DNA from: JACQHM01 sp964535215 | Lineage (GTDB): Bacteria; Methylomirabilota; Methylomirabilia; Methylomirabilales; JACQHM01 | Direction: 5' to 3' | NCBI GenBank assembly: GCA_964535215.1 | Contig: CAZHST010000009.1 | Location: 1 to 64,000 of the forward strand | DNA length: 64,000 bases | In this document: piece by piece, positions 45,020-53,927 of the stretch | Layout: every line of letters begins with the position of its first letter | How positions within the stretch are numbered: the first letter of the stretch is position 1 | Program-made: the position numbers and the translations under genes | Notes under the pieces: model-generated | Told to the model about the DNA's origin: nothing | The model's database searches: none | The model's input: the letters and a program-made list of their open reading frames with translations, nothing else

Positions 45020-45718
45020 CTAAAGAAGAGATTTTTGGAGGAGCTGGTGGGCTTTGCGGAAGATGGCGTCAAACATCTTCTGGGTCAGGCGGCCGGTCTG
45101 GGTGTTCTGGCGGCTGGGGTGGTAGGAGGCGATGAGGATGAGCCTATCGAGCAGGTAAACCTTGCCATGCCCGAATCTTGGCCTGGGGCGGGGGAGGCTC
45201 ATCCCTCGTTTCTGGCAGGCGTTCAAGCAGGCCTCGAAGGCGATCCGACCCAACGCCACCATGATCCTGACATTTTTGAGCAGCTCCAGTTCCCGGAGGA
45301 GGTAGGGGTGGCAGTTTGCCAACTCTTCCTTCATCGGTTTATTGTCAGGAGGGGCACATCGGACCGCGGCCGTAATGTAGAGATCGGAAAGGACCAGGCC
45401 ATCGTCCCGGTGTTGGGCCGTGGGCCGGTTGGCGAAGCCGAACCGGTACAGGGTTCGATAGAGGAAATCGCCGCTTTGGTCGCCGGTGAACATCCGCCCC
45501 GTCCGGTTCGCCCCGTGGGCGGCGGGGGCGAGGCCGACAATCAGGACCCGGGCTTTAGGGTCTCCGAAGCTTGGCACCGGTTTGCCCCAGTAGGTCCACT
45601 CTTGGTACTGGCGCTTCTTTTCCCTGGCGATCCACTCCCGGTAGGCAACCAGCCGCGGGCATCTCCGACAGGCGATGATCTCTTGCTGAAGCCTTGCTAA
45701 AACGTTCGGCCGACCCAT
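45020..45718 (-). CDS. Family 5 uracil-DNA glycosylase (UDGb type)
   Basis: This 232-residue repair enzyme removes uracil and related bases. It has GLAPAAHGANRTGRMFTGDQ (motif A, lacking the polar catalytic residue of other families, as in family 5) and SYHPSRQNTQTGRLT (motif B). Cluster Cys appear in CRRCPRLVAYR, VRCAPP and NCHPYL. It is the second UDG gene in the window after the family 4 gene at 34664. Confidence 0.92.
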   Translation of the reverse strand: MGRPNVLARLQQEIIACRRCPRLVAYREWIAREKKRQYQEWTYWGKPVPSFGDPKARVLIVGLAPAAHGANRTGRMFTGDQSGDFLYRTLYRFGFANRPTAQHRDDGLVLSDLYITAAVRCAPPDNKPMKEELANCHPYLLRELELLKNVRIMVALGRIAFEACLNACQKRGMSLPRPRPRFGHGKVYLLDRLILIASYHPSRQNTQTGRLTQKMFDAIFRKAHQLLQKSLL

Positions 45719-45732
45719 GAGAAAGCCCTTGC

Positions 45733-45864
45733 CTAGCCCTGTCGCCAGGTGGCCCGGAAAGCAGCCGTCATCTCGGCCAGGGAAATGGCGGCGGTGCCCA
45801 CAGCCTCAGCAGCGGCCAAGGCTTGGTGGACCTCCGGGGACCCAAGTTCCTCGATGTAGCGTTG
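45733..45864 (-). pseudogene. VapC (PIN-domain toxin) remnant
   Basis: In a frame different from the antitoxin, 43 codons read QRYIEELGSPEVHQAL, then AVGTAAISLAEMTAAF, ending TAG. This matches the region after the first catalytic Asp of VapC toxins (the KRY...E.GS segment and the SxxxAE helix). The N-terminal DTSxLVK part and the entire C-terminal half are missing, so no active toxin can be made. Confidence 0.65.
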
Positions 45865-45977
45865 GGGGCAATCGGCTGTCCATGCTCGGTGATCCCAATA
45901 ACGGCTCCCTCTTTAACCTGCTGGAGATAGCGGCTAAGGGGAGCCTTCAACTCCCGAATCCCGATCCTTGTTTCCAT
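45865..45977 (-). pseudogene. Phd-type antitoxin, C-terminally truncated
   Basis: The first 37 residues (METRIGIRELKAPLSRYLQQ, then GAVIGITEHGQPIA) are a clean Phd/YefM DNA-binding N-terminus. The frame then runs out of similarity at the join with the VapC remnant and continues to a stop at 45768. The toxin-binding tail is lost. A GGGAGG site precedes the ATG, and a minus-strand TACAAT (-10-like, 46023-46018) lies upstream. Confidence 0.65.
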
Positions 45978-46023
45978 GCCTTGCGCCTCCCTGGTCCCTT
46001 GTCGTGACATGTTACTTATTGTA

Positions 46024-46293
46024 GCTCTATCTGGCAAGCCTAACTTGAATGGCATAGAAATGATTGTATGAAAGCGCTGCGGCACCGAGCTCCATTTGGA
46101 AGAGGCAGGCGGCCCACTTTGCTCCACTCTTTCCCCTCTCTTTCGAGCCTTCCCAAGGAATAGCGGGGTATCATTGTTTAACCCCTACATCTTGAGGGTA
46201 ACCAGCCCTTCTCCTCTTTCTCCCCCCTTTGCGATTCACCCTCTTGAGCCCCCAAAAAAATCTCCTCATGAGCCAAAAATCTTCAAATTTTGC
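46024..46293. other. Gene-free stretch before the dcw promoter
   Basis: About 270 bp between the toxin-antitoxin remnant and the mraZ promoter, with a lower GC content than its surroundings (for example AAATCTTCAAATTTTGC). I see no gene, convincing RNA or terminator here. Confidence 0.5.
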
Positions 46294-46321
46294 TTGACAA
46301 GGGGGGAGGGGGGGGTATACT
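46294..46321 (+). promoter_or_regulatory. dcw operon promoter
   Basis: A perfect TTGACA (46294-46299) and TATACT (46316-46321, 5 of 6) with a G-rich 16-nt spacer. Transcription would begin near 46328, immediately before the MraZ repeats. Confidence 0.7.
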
Positions 46322-46333
46322 TTCCACATTAAG

Positions 46334-46358
46334 TGGGAGAAAGTGGGAGAAAATGGGG
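46334..46358 (+). promoter_or_regulatory. MraZ operator (three TGGG repeats, 10-bp period)
   Basis: TGGGA at 46334, TGGGA at 46344 and TGGGG at 46354 repeat every 10 bp. This is the arrangement recognised by MraZ to repress its own operon. The third repeat overlaps the proposed mraZ ATG. Confidence 0.75.
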
Positions 46359-46823
46359 AGAAACTTCGCCAGGAACTCCTTCGTCTTCCGCGGCAGATAC
46401 GAGCACGCCATTGACGACAAGGGTCGTCTAAGCATCCCTGCCAGGTTCAGGGAGATCCTTGCCAGGCACCGCCAGGACGGGTTCATTCTGACAACCTTCG
46501 ATTCCTGCTTGGTGGCCTATCCCCTCCGGGAGTGGCACCGTCTCGAGGAGAAGATCCGCCCCCAGAGTTCGTTCCAGCGGGAGGTGCTGGATTTCCTCCG
46601 TCTTTTCTATTCCAACGCCATCGAGGCAACCCTTGACAATCAGGGGAGGATTCTCATCCCGCCCGAGCTTCGGAGGCAGGCGGCCCTTCAGCGGGATGTC
46701 GTCATCGTCGGCGTGCTGAACCGGATCGAGATCTGGGACAAGGAGCGGTGGGAGCAGTTCGTGGCTGAACGGTCCCAGACCTTCGAGGAGATCGCCTCGA
46801 AGCTGGCCGCCCTGGGCATCTAG
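46353..46823 (+). CDS. mraZ: Transcriptional regulator MraZ
   Basis: This 156-residue protein has the two SpoVT/AbrB-like MraZ domains: FRGRYEHAIDDKGRLSIPARFRE (in pieces, about residues 12-33) and EATLDNQGRILIPPELR (about 90-106). MraZ forms a ring that binds the TGGG repeats upstream and represses the dcw operon. The start is 10 residues longer than usual (MGRNFARNSFVFRG rather than MFRG); no start codon exists at the canonical place, so the ATG at 46353 after GGGAGAAA was taken. Confidence 0.93.
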   Translation: MGRNFARNSFVFRGRYEHAIDDKGRLSIPARFREILARHRQDGFILTTFDSCLVAYPLREWHRLEEKIRPQSSFQREVLDFLRLFYSNAIEATLDNQGRILIPPELRRQAALQRDVVIVGVLNRIEIWDKERWEQFVAERSQTFEEIASKLAALGI

Positions 46824-46833
46824 GAAAGTTGGG

Positions 46834-47790
46834 ATGGGAACCTTGAACACGATTGAGCGGGGGATGCCGCCTGTCGAACAGTCTTTGGAAGGACTCCACA
46901 CCCCGGTCCTCCTTCGGGAGGTCCTGGACCTGCTCCATCCCACGCCGGGAGGGAGGTATCTTGACTGTACGGTGGGGCTCGGTGGGCATGCGGAGGCGAT
47001 CCTCACGGCCGGAGGTCCGGCGATTCTCCTTTGCGGGATTGATCGTGATGCCGAGGCCTTGGAGCTGGCAGAAGAGCGCCTTCACCGGTTTCAAGGGCAG
47101 GTCCAGCTCGTCCACGGGGATTTCAGGGGGCTTCGGGAGATTGTCCAGAAACAGAGGTGGGATCCCTTCGATGGCATCCTCTTCGACCTGGGTGTTTCCT
47201 CCTTTCAACTGAAGAGTCCCGAGCGGGGTTTCAGCTTCACCACCAATGGCCCTCTGGACATGCGGATGGACCGATCGGGAGGATCGCGGACGGCGGCGGA
47301 GCTGTTGGCCACCCTCTCCGAAAAGGAGCTGGCCATGATCCTGTGGGCATTCGGGGAGGAGCGATTCTCCCGCCGGATCGCCAAGGCGATTGTCAAGATG
47401 AGGGAGCAGGACCCTATTACCTCCACAAAGCAGCTCAAGCATCTGATCGAGCGAACGGTCCCCCGATCGGCCTGGCCCCGAAAGATCCACCCGGCCACGC
47501 GAACCTTTCAGGCCTTACGGATCGCCGTGAACGATGAGCTGACCGGTTTAAGGGAGGCCCTGGAAGAGGCGGCGGGGCTCCTGAAACCCGGTGGAAGGCT
47601 CGTGGTCATCGCCTTCCACTCCCTGGAGGATCGGATCGTCAAAGAGACCTTCAGGCGACTTGCCGGTCAAGAGCCGTCCGTTTTCCGTCTTCTCACGAAG
47701 AAGCCGGTGGTGCCATCGGAGGAGGAGCGGGAGCAAAACCCCCACTCCAGGAGCGCCCGACTGCGCGCCCTTGAAAGAGCTGAACACTGA
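46834..47790 (+). CDS. rsmH: 16S rRNA (cytosine-N4) methyltransferase RsmH
   Basis: RsmH methylates C1402 of 16S rRNA using S-adenosylmethionine. The 318-residue protein has the SAM-binding motif DCTVGLGGHAEAIL, DGILFDLGVSS, the SFTTNGPLDMRMD segment and the C-terminal IAFHSLEDRIVK. The ATG at 46834 has an AGGAAAG site; an in-frame ATG at 46864 is the alternative. The gene ends in a 7-bp-period repeat that supplies the stop codon. Confidence 0.95.
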   Translation: MGTLNTIERGMPPVEQSLEGLHTPVLLREVLDLLHPTPGGRYLDCTVGLGGHAEAILTAGGPAILLCGIDRDAEALELAEERLHRFQGQVQLVHGDFRGLREIVQKQRWDPFDGILFDLGVSSFQLKSPERGFSFTTNGPLDMRMDRSGGSRTAAELLATLSEKELAMILWAFGEERFSRRIAKAIVKMREQDPITSTKQLKHLIERTVPRSAWPRKIHPATRTFQALRIAVNDELTGLREALEEAAGLLKPGGRLVVIAFHSLEDRIVKETFRRLAGQEPSVFRLLTKKPVVPSEEEREQNPHSRSARLRALERAEH

Positions 47791-47813
47791 CGGCTGATCG
47801 CTAAACGCTTTCT
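47779..47813 (+). repeat. 7-bp-period repeat copy
   Basis: Five units, GCTGAAC, ACTGACG, GCTGATC, GCTAAAC and GCTTTCT, span the rsmH stop codon and the rsmH-ftsL gap. Confidence 0.65.
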
Positions 47814-47829
47814 TCTTAGGAGGGGAGAG

Positions 47830-48174
47830 ATGCCGCAGGTGACATCGGGTTCAGAAGCCTTGGGAAAGCTGGAAGCCGTCTTCACGAGAAAGCCGCAGTC
47901 CCGGCGAATTGATCTGTTCTCATTCGGGGTTGGCCTTCTCCTTCTCTTAGGAGGTCTTTTCTACGTCTGGCAGCATGTCCAGGTTGTGAGGCTCGGCTAC
48001 GAGATTGAACAGCTCAAGAGAGAGCGGGCCGCCCTGATCCAGCGGGAGAAGGAGCTGACCCTGGAGCTTGCCGGGCTCAAATCACCTAAGCGGGTCGAGG
48101 AGATTGCGAGAGGCCAACTGGGCTTTATCACCCCGGTCCCAGGTCAGATCGTCATCGTCCAACGGAGGCCCTAA
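47830..48174 (+). CDS. ftsL: Cell division protein FtsL
   Basis: This 114-residue bitopic protein has a cytoplasmic N-terminus, one membrane segment (about residues 29-46, SFGVGLLLLLGGLFYVW) and a periplasmic coiled coil (YEIEQLKRERAALIQREKEL) followed by a short conserved end. This and its place between rsmH and ftsI identify FtsL, although its sequence is weakly conserved. It would join the FtsQBL complex and activate FtsWI. A GGAGGGGAG site precedes the ATG. Confidence 0.88.
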   Translation: MPQVTSGSEALGKLEAVFTRKPQSRRIDLFSFGVGLLLLLGGLFYVWQHVQVVRLGYEIEQLKRERAALIQREKELTLELAGLKSPKRVEEIARGQLGFITPVPGQIVIVQRRP

Positions 48175-48178
48175 AGGG

Positions 48179-49930
48179 ATGCGACGAAACGGCTACGCCC
48201 GTCGGGTAACCCCATGCTCGCGGGCCCGGGTGCTGGTCCTCTTCTGCGTGGTGGCCTCTCTCTTTGGCCTCATCACCCTCAAGCTTTTTTCCCTCCAGGT
48301 CAAGCAGCACCAGCGATTCCTGGAGCGGGCAGACCGGCAGCACCGACGGCTTATCCCGTTGGCTTCCAGGCGGGGGACGATTCTGGACCGGGAGGGCCGG
48401 GAGCTGGCCGTGAGCCTGGAAGCCGCTTCTGCCTTTGCCCAGCCCACGGCCGTCAGGGATCCGGGCAAGGCGGCGCGGGAGCTTTCCCGCATCTTACGCC
48501 TTCCAGCTTCGGAGATCTTGAAGAAGCTCCAAGACAGAAAGTCCTTCGTCTGGTTGAAGCGGAGGATTGACCCGGACCAGGCCCAGGCCATCAAGCGGCT
48601 CAACCTGGAGGGAATCCACCTGATCCCTGAAAGCAAGCGGTACTACCCAAAGGGAGAGCTGGCGGCGCATGTCCTGGGCTTTGTGGGGACGGACGATCGG
48701 GGTCTGGAAGGCTTAGAGTACCACTACGATGCCCTCTTAGGAGGGGGGCCCCGGTGGGTGGTCAGCTTCCGGGATGCCCTGGGACGGACCATCTTCAGGG
48801 AGGAGGAGCCAAACCCTGGCTATGATTTGAAACTCACCCTTGACGAATTCATCCAATACATCGCGGAACGGGAACTGAAGCGGGCCGTTGAGAAGGCGAA
48901 GGCCCTCGGCGGGACGGTCATCGTCATGGACCCCAGAACGGGAGAGGTCCTGGCCCTGGCCAGCTTCCCCACCTTTGATCCGAACCGGTACCAGGCCTAT
49001 CCTTCCGCCTCCCGCCGGAACCGGGCCACCGTGGATGTCTACGAGCCCGGTTCGACCTTCAAGGTGATCATGGCGGCGGCGGCTTTGGAGGAGGGGAGGG
49101 TGACCCCTCAAGAGCGGTTCTACGGTGAGCAAGGGGCCATCCAGGTGGGGAGGATCACCATCCGGGACCACGAGCCGTACGGGTGGCTCACCTTTGGCGA
49201 GGTCCTCGCCTACTCGAGCAACGTGGGGGCGATCAAGGTCGGGATGAAACTGGGAAAGAGCCTCTTTTATAGTTACATCTCTAGTTTCGGTTTTGGGTCC
49301 CCAACGGGGATTGATCTCCCCGGAGAATCCCGCGGCTTGATCCGTCGTCCCAAGAGCTGGTCTGAGGTCTCACTAGGGGCCCTCTCCATCGGCCAGGAGA
49401 TTGCCGTCACCCCGATTCAGCTGGCAACGGCCATGGCGGCTGTGGCCAACGGTGGGGTCCTGGTCCGGCCCTTCCTGGTCAAGGAGGTGATTGCCCCGGA
49501 CGGGAGGGTCCTCAAAGTGACAAAGCCGCTCAGGATCAGAAGGGTCCTTTCCGAGACAACGGCCAGGGCCCTGACCGGTCTTCTGAAGATGGTGGTCACC
49601 GAGGGGACGGGAAAACTGGCCGCCCTGGAAGGCTATGAAGTTGCCGGGAAGACGGGAACCGCTCAGAAGCTGGACCCGGCCACCGGCCGCTACTCCCGGA
49701 CGAGACTCATCGCCTCCTTCGTGGGCTTTGTTCCAGCCGATGCCCCAAGGCTTCTGATCCTGGTCATGATTGATGAACCGCAGGGGGAAGCGTGGGGCGG
49801 CACGGTGGCGGCCCCGACCTTCCGGGAGATCGCCCTGGGGGCCTTGAAGTACCTGAAGATCCCTCCTTCCCCGGGGGACACGGTGCATGTCGCATCAAAG
49901 GCCGAGCATGCGGTGTCACGACTTGATTGA
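48179..49930 (+). CDS. ftsI: Septal peptidoglycan transpeptidase FtsI (PBP3)
   Basis: This 583-residue class B penicillin-binding protein crosslinks septal peptidoglycan. After one membrane anchor (about residues 16-38) come the pedestal domain and the transpeptidase domain with SxxK (Ser292-Lys295), SxN (346-348) and KTG (491-493). RRGTILDREGRELA is typical. The ATG at 48179 lies just after the ftsL stop; the frame is open upstream but only overlaps ftsL. The 3' end overlaps murE. Confidence 0.95.
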   Translation: MRRNGYARRVTPCSRARVLVLFCVVASLFGLITLKLFSLQVKQHQRFLERADRQHRRLIPLASRRGTILDREGRELAVSLEAASAFAQPTAVRDPGKAARELSRILRLPASEILKKLQDRKSFVWLKRRIDPDQAQAIKRLNLEGIHLIPESKRYYPKGELAAHVLGFVGTDDRGLEGLEYHYDALLGGGPRWVVSFRDALGRTIFREEEPNPGYDLKLTLDEFIQYIAERELKRAVEKAKALGGTVIVMDPRTGEVLALASFPTFDPNRYQAYPSASRRNRATVDVYEPGSTFKVIMAAAALEEGRVTPQERFYGEQGAIQVGRITIRDHEPYGWLTFGEVLAYSSNVGAIKVGMKLGKSLFYSYISSFGFGSPTGIDLPGESRGLIRRPKSWSEVSLGALSIGQEIAVTPIQLATAMAAVANGGVLVRPFLVKEVIAPDGRVLKVTKPLRIRRVLSETTARALTGLLKMVVTEGTGKLAALEGYEVAGKTGTAQKLDPATGRYSRTRLIASFVGFVPADAPRLLILVMIDEPQGEAWGGTVAAPTFREIALGALKYLKIPPSPGDTVHVASKAEHAVSRLD

Positions 49931-51404
49931 AGGCCTGGATCTCAAGCTCCTCTCAGGTCCCGTTGACGTGGAGATCGGAGGGGTGCAGCACGACTCCCGC
50001 CGGGTGAAACCCGGTGACCTGTTTGTCGCCATCAAGGGGCGAAAGGCGGATGGCCACGATTTCATCCAGGAGGCCCTGGCGAAAGGGGCGGCCGGGCTGA
50101 TCGTCCAGCGGCGAGACATCCCCCTCCCCTCGACCCTTCCGGTCCTTTTAGCCGAAGACACCCGGAAGGTGCTGGCCCTTGTCAGCGCCCGCTTCCACGG
50201 GGAGCCGTCAAAACAGCTGATCCTGGTCGGGGTGACGGGGACAAACGGCAAGACCACCACCACGTATCTCATCGAGGCGATCCTGAAGGAGGCTGGGTGG
50301 AAGGTCGGACTCCTCGGGACGATCTCCTACCGCTTCGCTGGAACCGTCGTCCCGGCCGAGCGGACAACGCCGGAGTCCTCGGACCTCCAGGCCTTCCTGG
50401 CCAGGATCCTGAGGGAAGGGGCCAGGGCGGCCATCCTGGAAGTCTCCTCCCACTCCCTGGCCCTCCACCGGGTTTTAGCCTGCGACTTTGATGTCGCCGT
50501 CTTCACGAACCTGACCCAGGACCACCTGGATTTCCACGGGACCCTGGAGGCCTACCGGGAGGCCAAGGCGAAGCTCTTTGAGGGGCTCCCTGATCGGGCA
50601 ACGAAGGGGGTTGAGAAGGCGGCGTTCTTGAATGCCGATGACCCCACCTCGGCCCTGCTCGCAGAGCGCACCAGGGCTCGGGTGTTCACCTATGGGCTGG
50701 AACAGGGGGCCGACCTGACCGCCAGGGATCTCGAGCTTTCCCTGGACGGGATCAAGGCAACGGTCTCCACCCCCTGGGGGACCTTTCAGGTCCACTCTCC
50801 CCTGGTTGGGAGGTATAACCTCTCCAACGTCCTGGGGGCCCTGGGGGTCGGGCTGCATCTGGGAATCCCGCCCGAGGTCGCCTCCCGGGGGATCGCGCTC
50901 TTGAAGAGCGTTCCGGGCCGCTTTGAGAAGGTGGAGATGGGACAGCCCTTTGGGGTGGTGGTGGACTACGCCCATACCCCCGATGCATTGGAGCGGGTTT
51001 TGCACACAGCCCGGGGCTTCTGCACGGGGAGGCTTATCTCGGTCTTTGGTTGTGGCGGCGACCGGGATCGCGGGAAGCGGCCGAAGATGGGAGAGGTTTC
51101 GACACGCCTGGCCGACCTGACGGTCTTTACCTCCGACAATCCTCGCAGCGAAGATCCCGTGAAGATCATCGCGGAGATCGAGGAAGGCGCCAAAAAGGTC
51201 TGTCCCTCGGGTGGGAGGTATGTTACAATTCCGGATCGAAGACAGGCGATCGAGTATGCCCTTGCCCAAGCTACAGCGGGGGATCTGGTGGTCATCGCCG
51301 GCAAGGGGCATGAGACCTCTCAGATCATCGGCGACACCATCCTCCCTTTTGACGACCGTGAGGTCGCCTGCCAGATCCTTAAGGAGTTAGGCTATGGACG
51401 ATAG
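49908..51404 (+). CDS. murE: UDP-MurNAc-tripeptide synthetase MurE (meso-DAP type)
   Basis: MurE adds the third amino acid to UDP-MurNAc-Ala-Glu. The 498-residue protein has the ATP-binding GVTGTNGKTTT, the SHSLALHR segment and DNPRSEDP; the DNPR motif is the marker for meso-diaminopimelate. Two starts are possible: 49908, giving a normal MRCHDLIEGL N-terminus, or 49887, after a GGGGGA site. Both lie within the end of ftsI, so the two genes are translationally coupled. Confidence 0.95.
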   Translation: MRCHDLIEGLDLKLLSGPVDVEIGGVQHDSRRVKPGDLFVAIKGRKADGHDFIQEALAKGAAGLIVQRRDIPLPSTLPVLLAEDTRKVLALVSARFHGEPSKQLILVGVTGTNGKTTTTYLIEAILKEAGWKVGLLGTISYRFAGTVVPAERTTPESSDLQAFLARILREGARAAILEVSSHSLALHRVLACDFDVAVFTNLTQDHLDFHGTLEAYREAKAKLFEGLPDRATKGVEKAAFLNADDPTSALLAERTRARVFTYGLEQGADLTARDLELSLDGIKATVSTPWGTFQVHSPLVGRYNLSNVLGALGVGLHLGIPPEVASRGIALLKSVPGRFEKVEMGQPFGVVVDYAHTPDALERVLHTARGFCTGRLISVFGCGGDRDRGKRPKMGEVSTRLADLTVFTSDNPRSEDPVKIIAEIEEGAKKVCPSGGRYVTIPDRRQAIEYALAQATAGDLVVIAGKGHETSQIIGDTILPFDDREVACQILKELGYGR

Positions 51405-52770
51405 CCTTTCGGTCCAGGAGATCCTGGAGGCGGCAGGGGGTCGGCTCCTGGCAGGGGAACCTTCCCGGCGGATCGGGAGCTTCTCCACCGACAGCCGGAC
51501 GTTAAAGCCGGGGGATCTGTTCATCGCCTTGAAGGGAAAAACGTTCGACGGCCACGCCTTTATCCCCCAGGCCCTTGAACGAGGAGCGGTGGGGGTCGTC
51601 CTCTCGGAGCCTTCAAAGGTCCCATCCTCCCCTTTTGCCCTCTCAATCCAGGTGGAGGACACGTTAACGGCCCTGGGGGAGATCGCCAAGGCATGGCGGG
51701 AGCGGCACCCGATCCCCCTGGTCGCGGTCACGGGCTCGAACGGCAAGACCACCACCAAGGAGATGATCCGCTCCATCCTGGCCCAGAAGGGAGGCGTCCT
51801 CGCTTCCCCTCTGAGCTTCAACAACCTGATCGGGGTTCCCCTCACCCTCCTGAACCTCCGCTCCCACCACGAGACGGCAGTCCTGGAGCTGGGAATGAAC
51901 GCCAGGGGGGAGATCCGACGCCTTGCGGAAATCTCCCGGCCGGATGTTGGGGTGATCACCAACATCGGAGAGGCCCATCTGGAATTCTTAGGGTCTCTTG
52001 AAGGGGTAGCCGAGGCGAAAGGGGAACTCCTCCCGTTCCTGGGCGGGGATCGGGTGGCCGTCCTGAACCTGGACGACCCCTTGTGCAATGCCCTGTTCCC
52101 CCGGGTCAGGGGACGGCTCCTCACCTTCGGGATAAACCCGAGGGCCGACGTGTGGGCCAGCGACCTCGTGAGCCGGGATGAAGGGGCGATCGCCTTCACC
52201 TTACATAGGGGAGGAGAGCGGATCCAGGTGGAGCTCCCATTGATAGGTCGCCACAATGTCTACAATGCCCTGGCCGCCGCCTGTGCGGCAAGTGCCCTGG
52301 GGTTTGACCTTCAAAGGATTGCTTTCGGCCTCCACAAGATGACCCCGGCCCCCATGCGCCTGGAGAAGAGGCGGCTTTCTTCGGGGGCTGTGGTCATCAA
52401 CGATGCCTACAACGCGAATCCCACCTCCATGCAAGCCTCCCTGGAGGCGTTCTTCGAGGTCAAAGCCGGGAGGGCTATCCTCGTGCTCGGGGATATGCTG
52501 GAGCTGGGGGAGAGGGCAGAGGAGGCCCATCGGCGGATCGGCGAGCTGGTCGCCCGCCTCTCGCCCGATCTGCTCATCACCATCGGGGAAGGGGGGCGGA
52601 TCATCGGCGAGGGGGCCCTGGCCGCCGGGTTCCCCCGGGATCGGGTCCATCCCTTTGGAGGGCCCGATCACGCCCGCTCCTTCCTCCAAGAACACCTCTC
52701 GGAGGAGACGTGGGTCTTCTTGAAGGCCTCGCGGGGGATGCGCCTGGAGAAGGTGCTTGAAGGGCTCTGA
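51394..52770 (+). CDS. murF: UDP-MurNAc-pentapeptide synthetase MurF
   Basis: MurF adds D-Ala-D-Ala to UDP-MurNAc-tripeptide. The 458-residue Mur ligase has the ATP-binding VTGSNGKTTTKEM, LELGMNARGEIRRL and INDAYNANPTSM motifs. It overlaps murE by 11 bp and its TGA shares a base with the mraY ATG. No ddl gene to make D-Ala-D-Ala is found in the window. Confidence 0.95.
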   Translation: MDDSLSVQEILEAAGGRLLAGEPSRRIGSFSTDSRTLKPGDLFIALKGKTFDGHAFIPQALERGAVGVVLSEPSKVPSSPFALSIQVEDTLTALGEIAKAWRERHPIPLVAVTGSNGKTTTKEMIRSILAQKGGVLASPLSFNNLIGVPLTLLNLRSHHETAVLELGMNARGEIRRLAEISRPDVGVITNIGEAHLEFLGSLEGVAEAKGELLPFLGGDRVAVLNLDDPLCNALFPRVRGRLLTFGINPRADVWASDLVSRDEGAIAFTLHRGGERIQVELPLIGRHNVYNALAAACAASALGFDLQRIAFGLHKMTPAPMRLEKRRLSSGAVVINDAYNANPTSMQASLEAFFEVKAGRAILVLGDMLELGERAEEAHRRIGELVARLSPDLLITIGEGGRIIGEGALAAGFPRDRVHPFGGPDHARSFLQEHLSEETWVFLKASRGMRLEKVLEGL

Positions 52771-53852
52771 TGTTTTACCATCTCCTCTACCCGCTCTCGA
52801 AGACTTACATCGTTTTTAATGTCTTCCGGTATGTCACCTTCCGGACGGCCGGTGCCATCCTGACAGCCCTCCTGATCAGCATCGCCTTCGGCCCCTATGT
52901 TATCCGGAAGCTGACCGAACTCCACGTCGGCCAGCCGATCCGGGATGACGGCCCAAAGAGCCACTTCAGGAAAGCCGGCACCCCCACCATGGGCGGGATC
53001 CTGATCCTGGCCGCTGTTTTCTCGGCCACCCTCCTCTGGGCTGACCTGACCAACCGCTTTGTATGGACGGCCATCTTTGCCACCCTCTGGATGGGGGCCG
53101 TTGGGTTCGCCGACGATTACCTGAAGCTAAAGCGTAAAAGCAGCAAGGGGCTCTCCATCAAAGCGAAGCTCTTCTGGCAGTTTGTTCTGGGGCTGGCCGT
53201 CGGGGGCTCTCTGTACCTCTTCCCGGTGGATGCCTTTACGACGACGCTCCCCTTCCCCTTCTTCAAGCGGTTGATGCCGGACCTTGGCCCCCTTTACATC
53301 CTCCTGGCCGCCCTGGTGATCGTGGGGACGGCCAACGCCGTGAACCTGACCGATGGCCTGGATGGCCTGGCGACCGGCCCGGTGTTGATCGCCTCCGCCG
53401 CCTACACCCTCTTCGCCTACATCGCTGGTCACGCCGCGGTCGCCAGGTACCTTCAGGTGGTCCCCGTCCGAGGGGCCAGTGAGCTGACCATCTTCGGCGG
53501 TGCCCTGGTCGGAGCCAGCCTGGGGTTCCTCTGGTTCAACGCCTACCCGGCTCAGGTGTTCATGGGGGATGTGGGCTCCCTGGCCTTGGGGGCCGCCCTG
53601 GCCATCCTGGCCATCCTGACCAAGAATGAACTGTTACTCTTGATCGTGGGAGGGGTTTTTGTCATCGAGGCAATCTCGGTCATCGTCCAGGTCTTCTCGT
53701 ACAAGACCACCAGGAAGCGGGTCTTCAGGATGGCCCCCATCCATCATCACTATGAGCTAAACGGCCTGGCGGAGCCAAAGATCATCGTCCGGTTCTGGAT
53801 CATCTCCTTCATCCTGGCCTTGATTTCGTTGACGACGCTGAAGCTCCGATGA
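52770..53852 (+). CDS. mraY: Phospho-MurNAc-pentapeptide translocase MraY
   Basis: MraY transfers phospho-MurNAc-pentapeptide to undecaprenyl phosphate, giving lipid I in the inner membrane. The 360-residue protein has about ten helices, the Asp-rich loop GFADDYLK, the NAVNLTDGLDGLA segment and the MAPIHHHYEL His motif. Its start TGATG overlaps the murF stop. Confidence 0.96.
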   Translation: MFYHLLYPLSKTYIVFNVFRYVTFRTAGAILTALLISIAFGPYVIRKLTELHVGQPIRDDGPKSHFRKAGTPTMGGILILAAVFSATLLWADLTNRFVWTAIFATLWMGAVGFADDYLKLKRKSSKGLSIKAKLFWQFVLGLAVGGSLYLFPVDAFTTTLPFPFFKRLMPDLGPLYILLAALVIVGTANAVNLTDGLDGLATGPVLIASAAYTLFAYIAGHAAVARYLQVVPVRGASELTIFGGALVGASLGFLWFNAYPAQVFMGDVGSLALGAALAILAILTKNELLLLIVGGVFVIEAISVIVQVFSYKTTRKRVFRMAPIHHHYELNGLAEPKIIVRFWIISFILALISLTTLKLR

Positions 53853-53902
53853 CGAGAAGAGGCGGTCGTTAAAGGGAAGGAACCCCAACTGGCGACGTTA
53901 GA

Positions 53903-53923
53903 GCTGATCGCTGAAGGCTTTCC
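53903..53923 (+). repeat. 7-bp-period repeat copy between mraY and murD
   Basis: Units GCTGATC, GCTGAAG and GCTTTCC end 5 bp before the murD ATG. They account for much of the unusual 75-bp gap in an otherwise tight operon. Confidence 0.6.
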
Positions 53924-53927
53924 TAAG

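Noticed and set aside
45733..45977. Intact 119-residue antitoxin-like protein
   Set aside because: Similarity stops after residue 37 and a VapC fragment appears in another frame, so the tail is a frame-shifted remnant.
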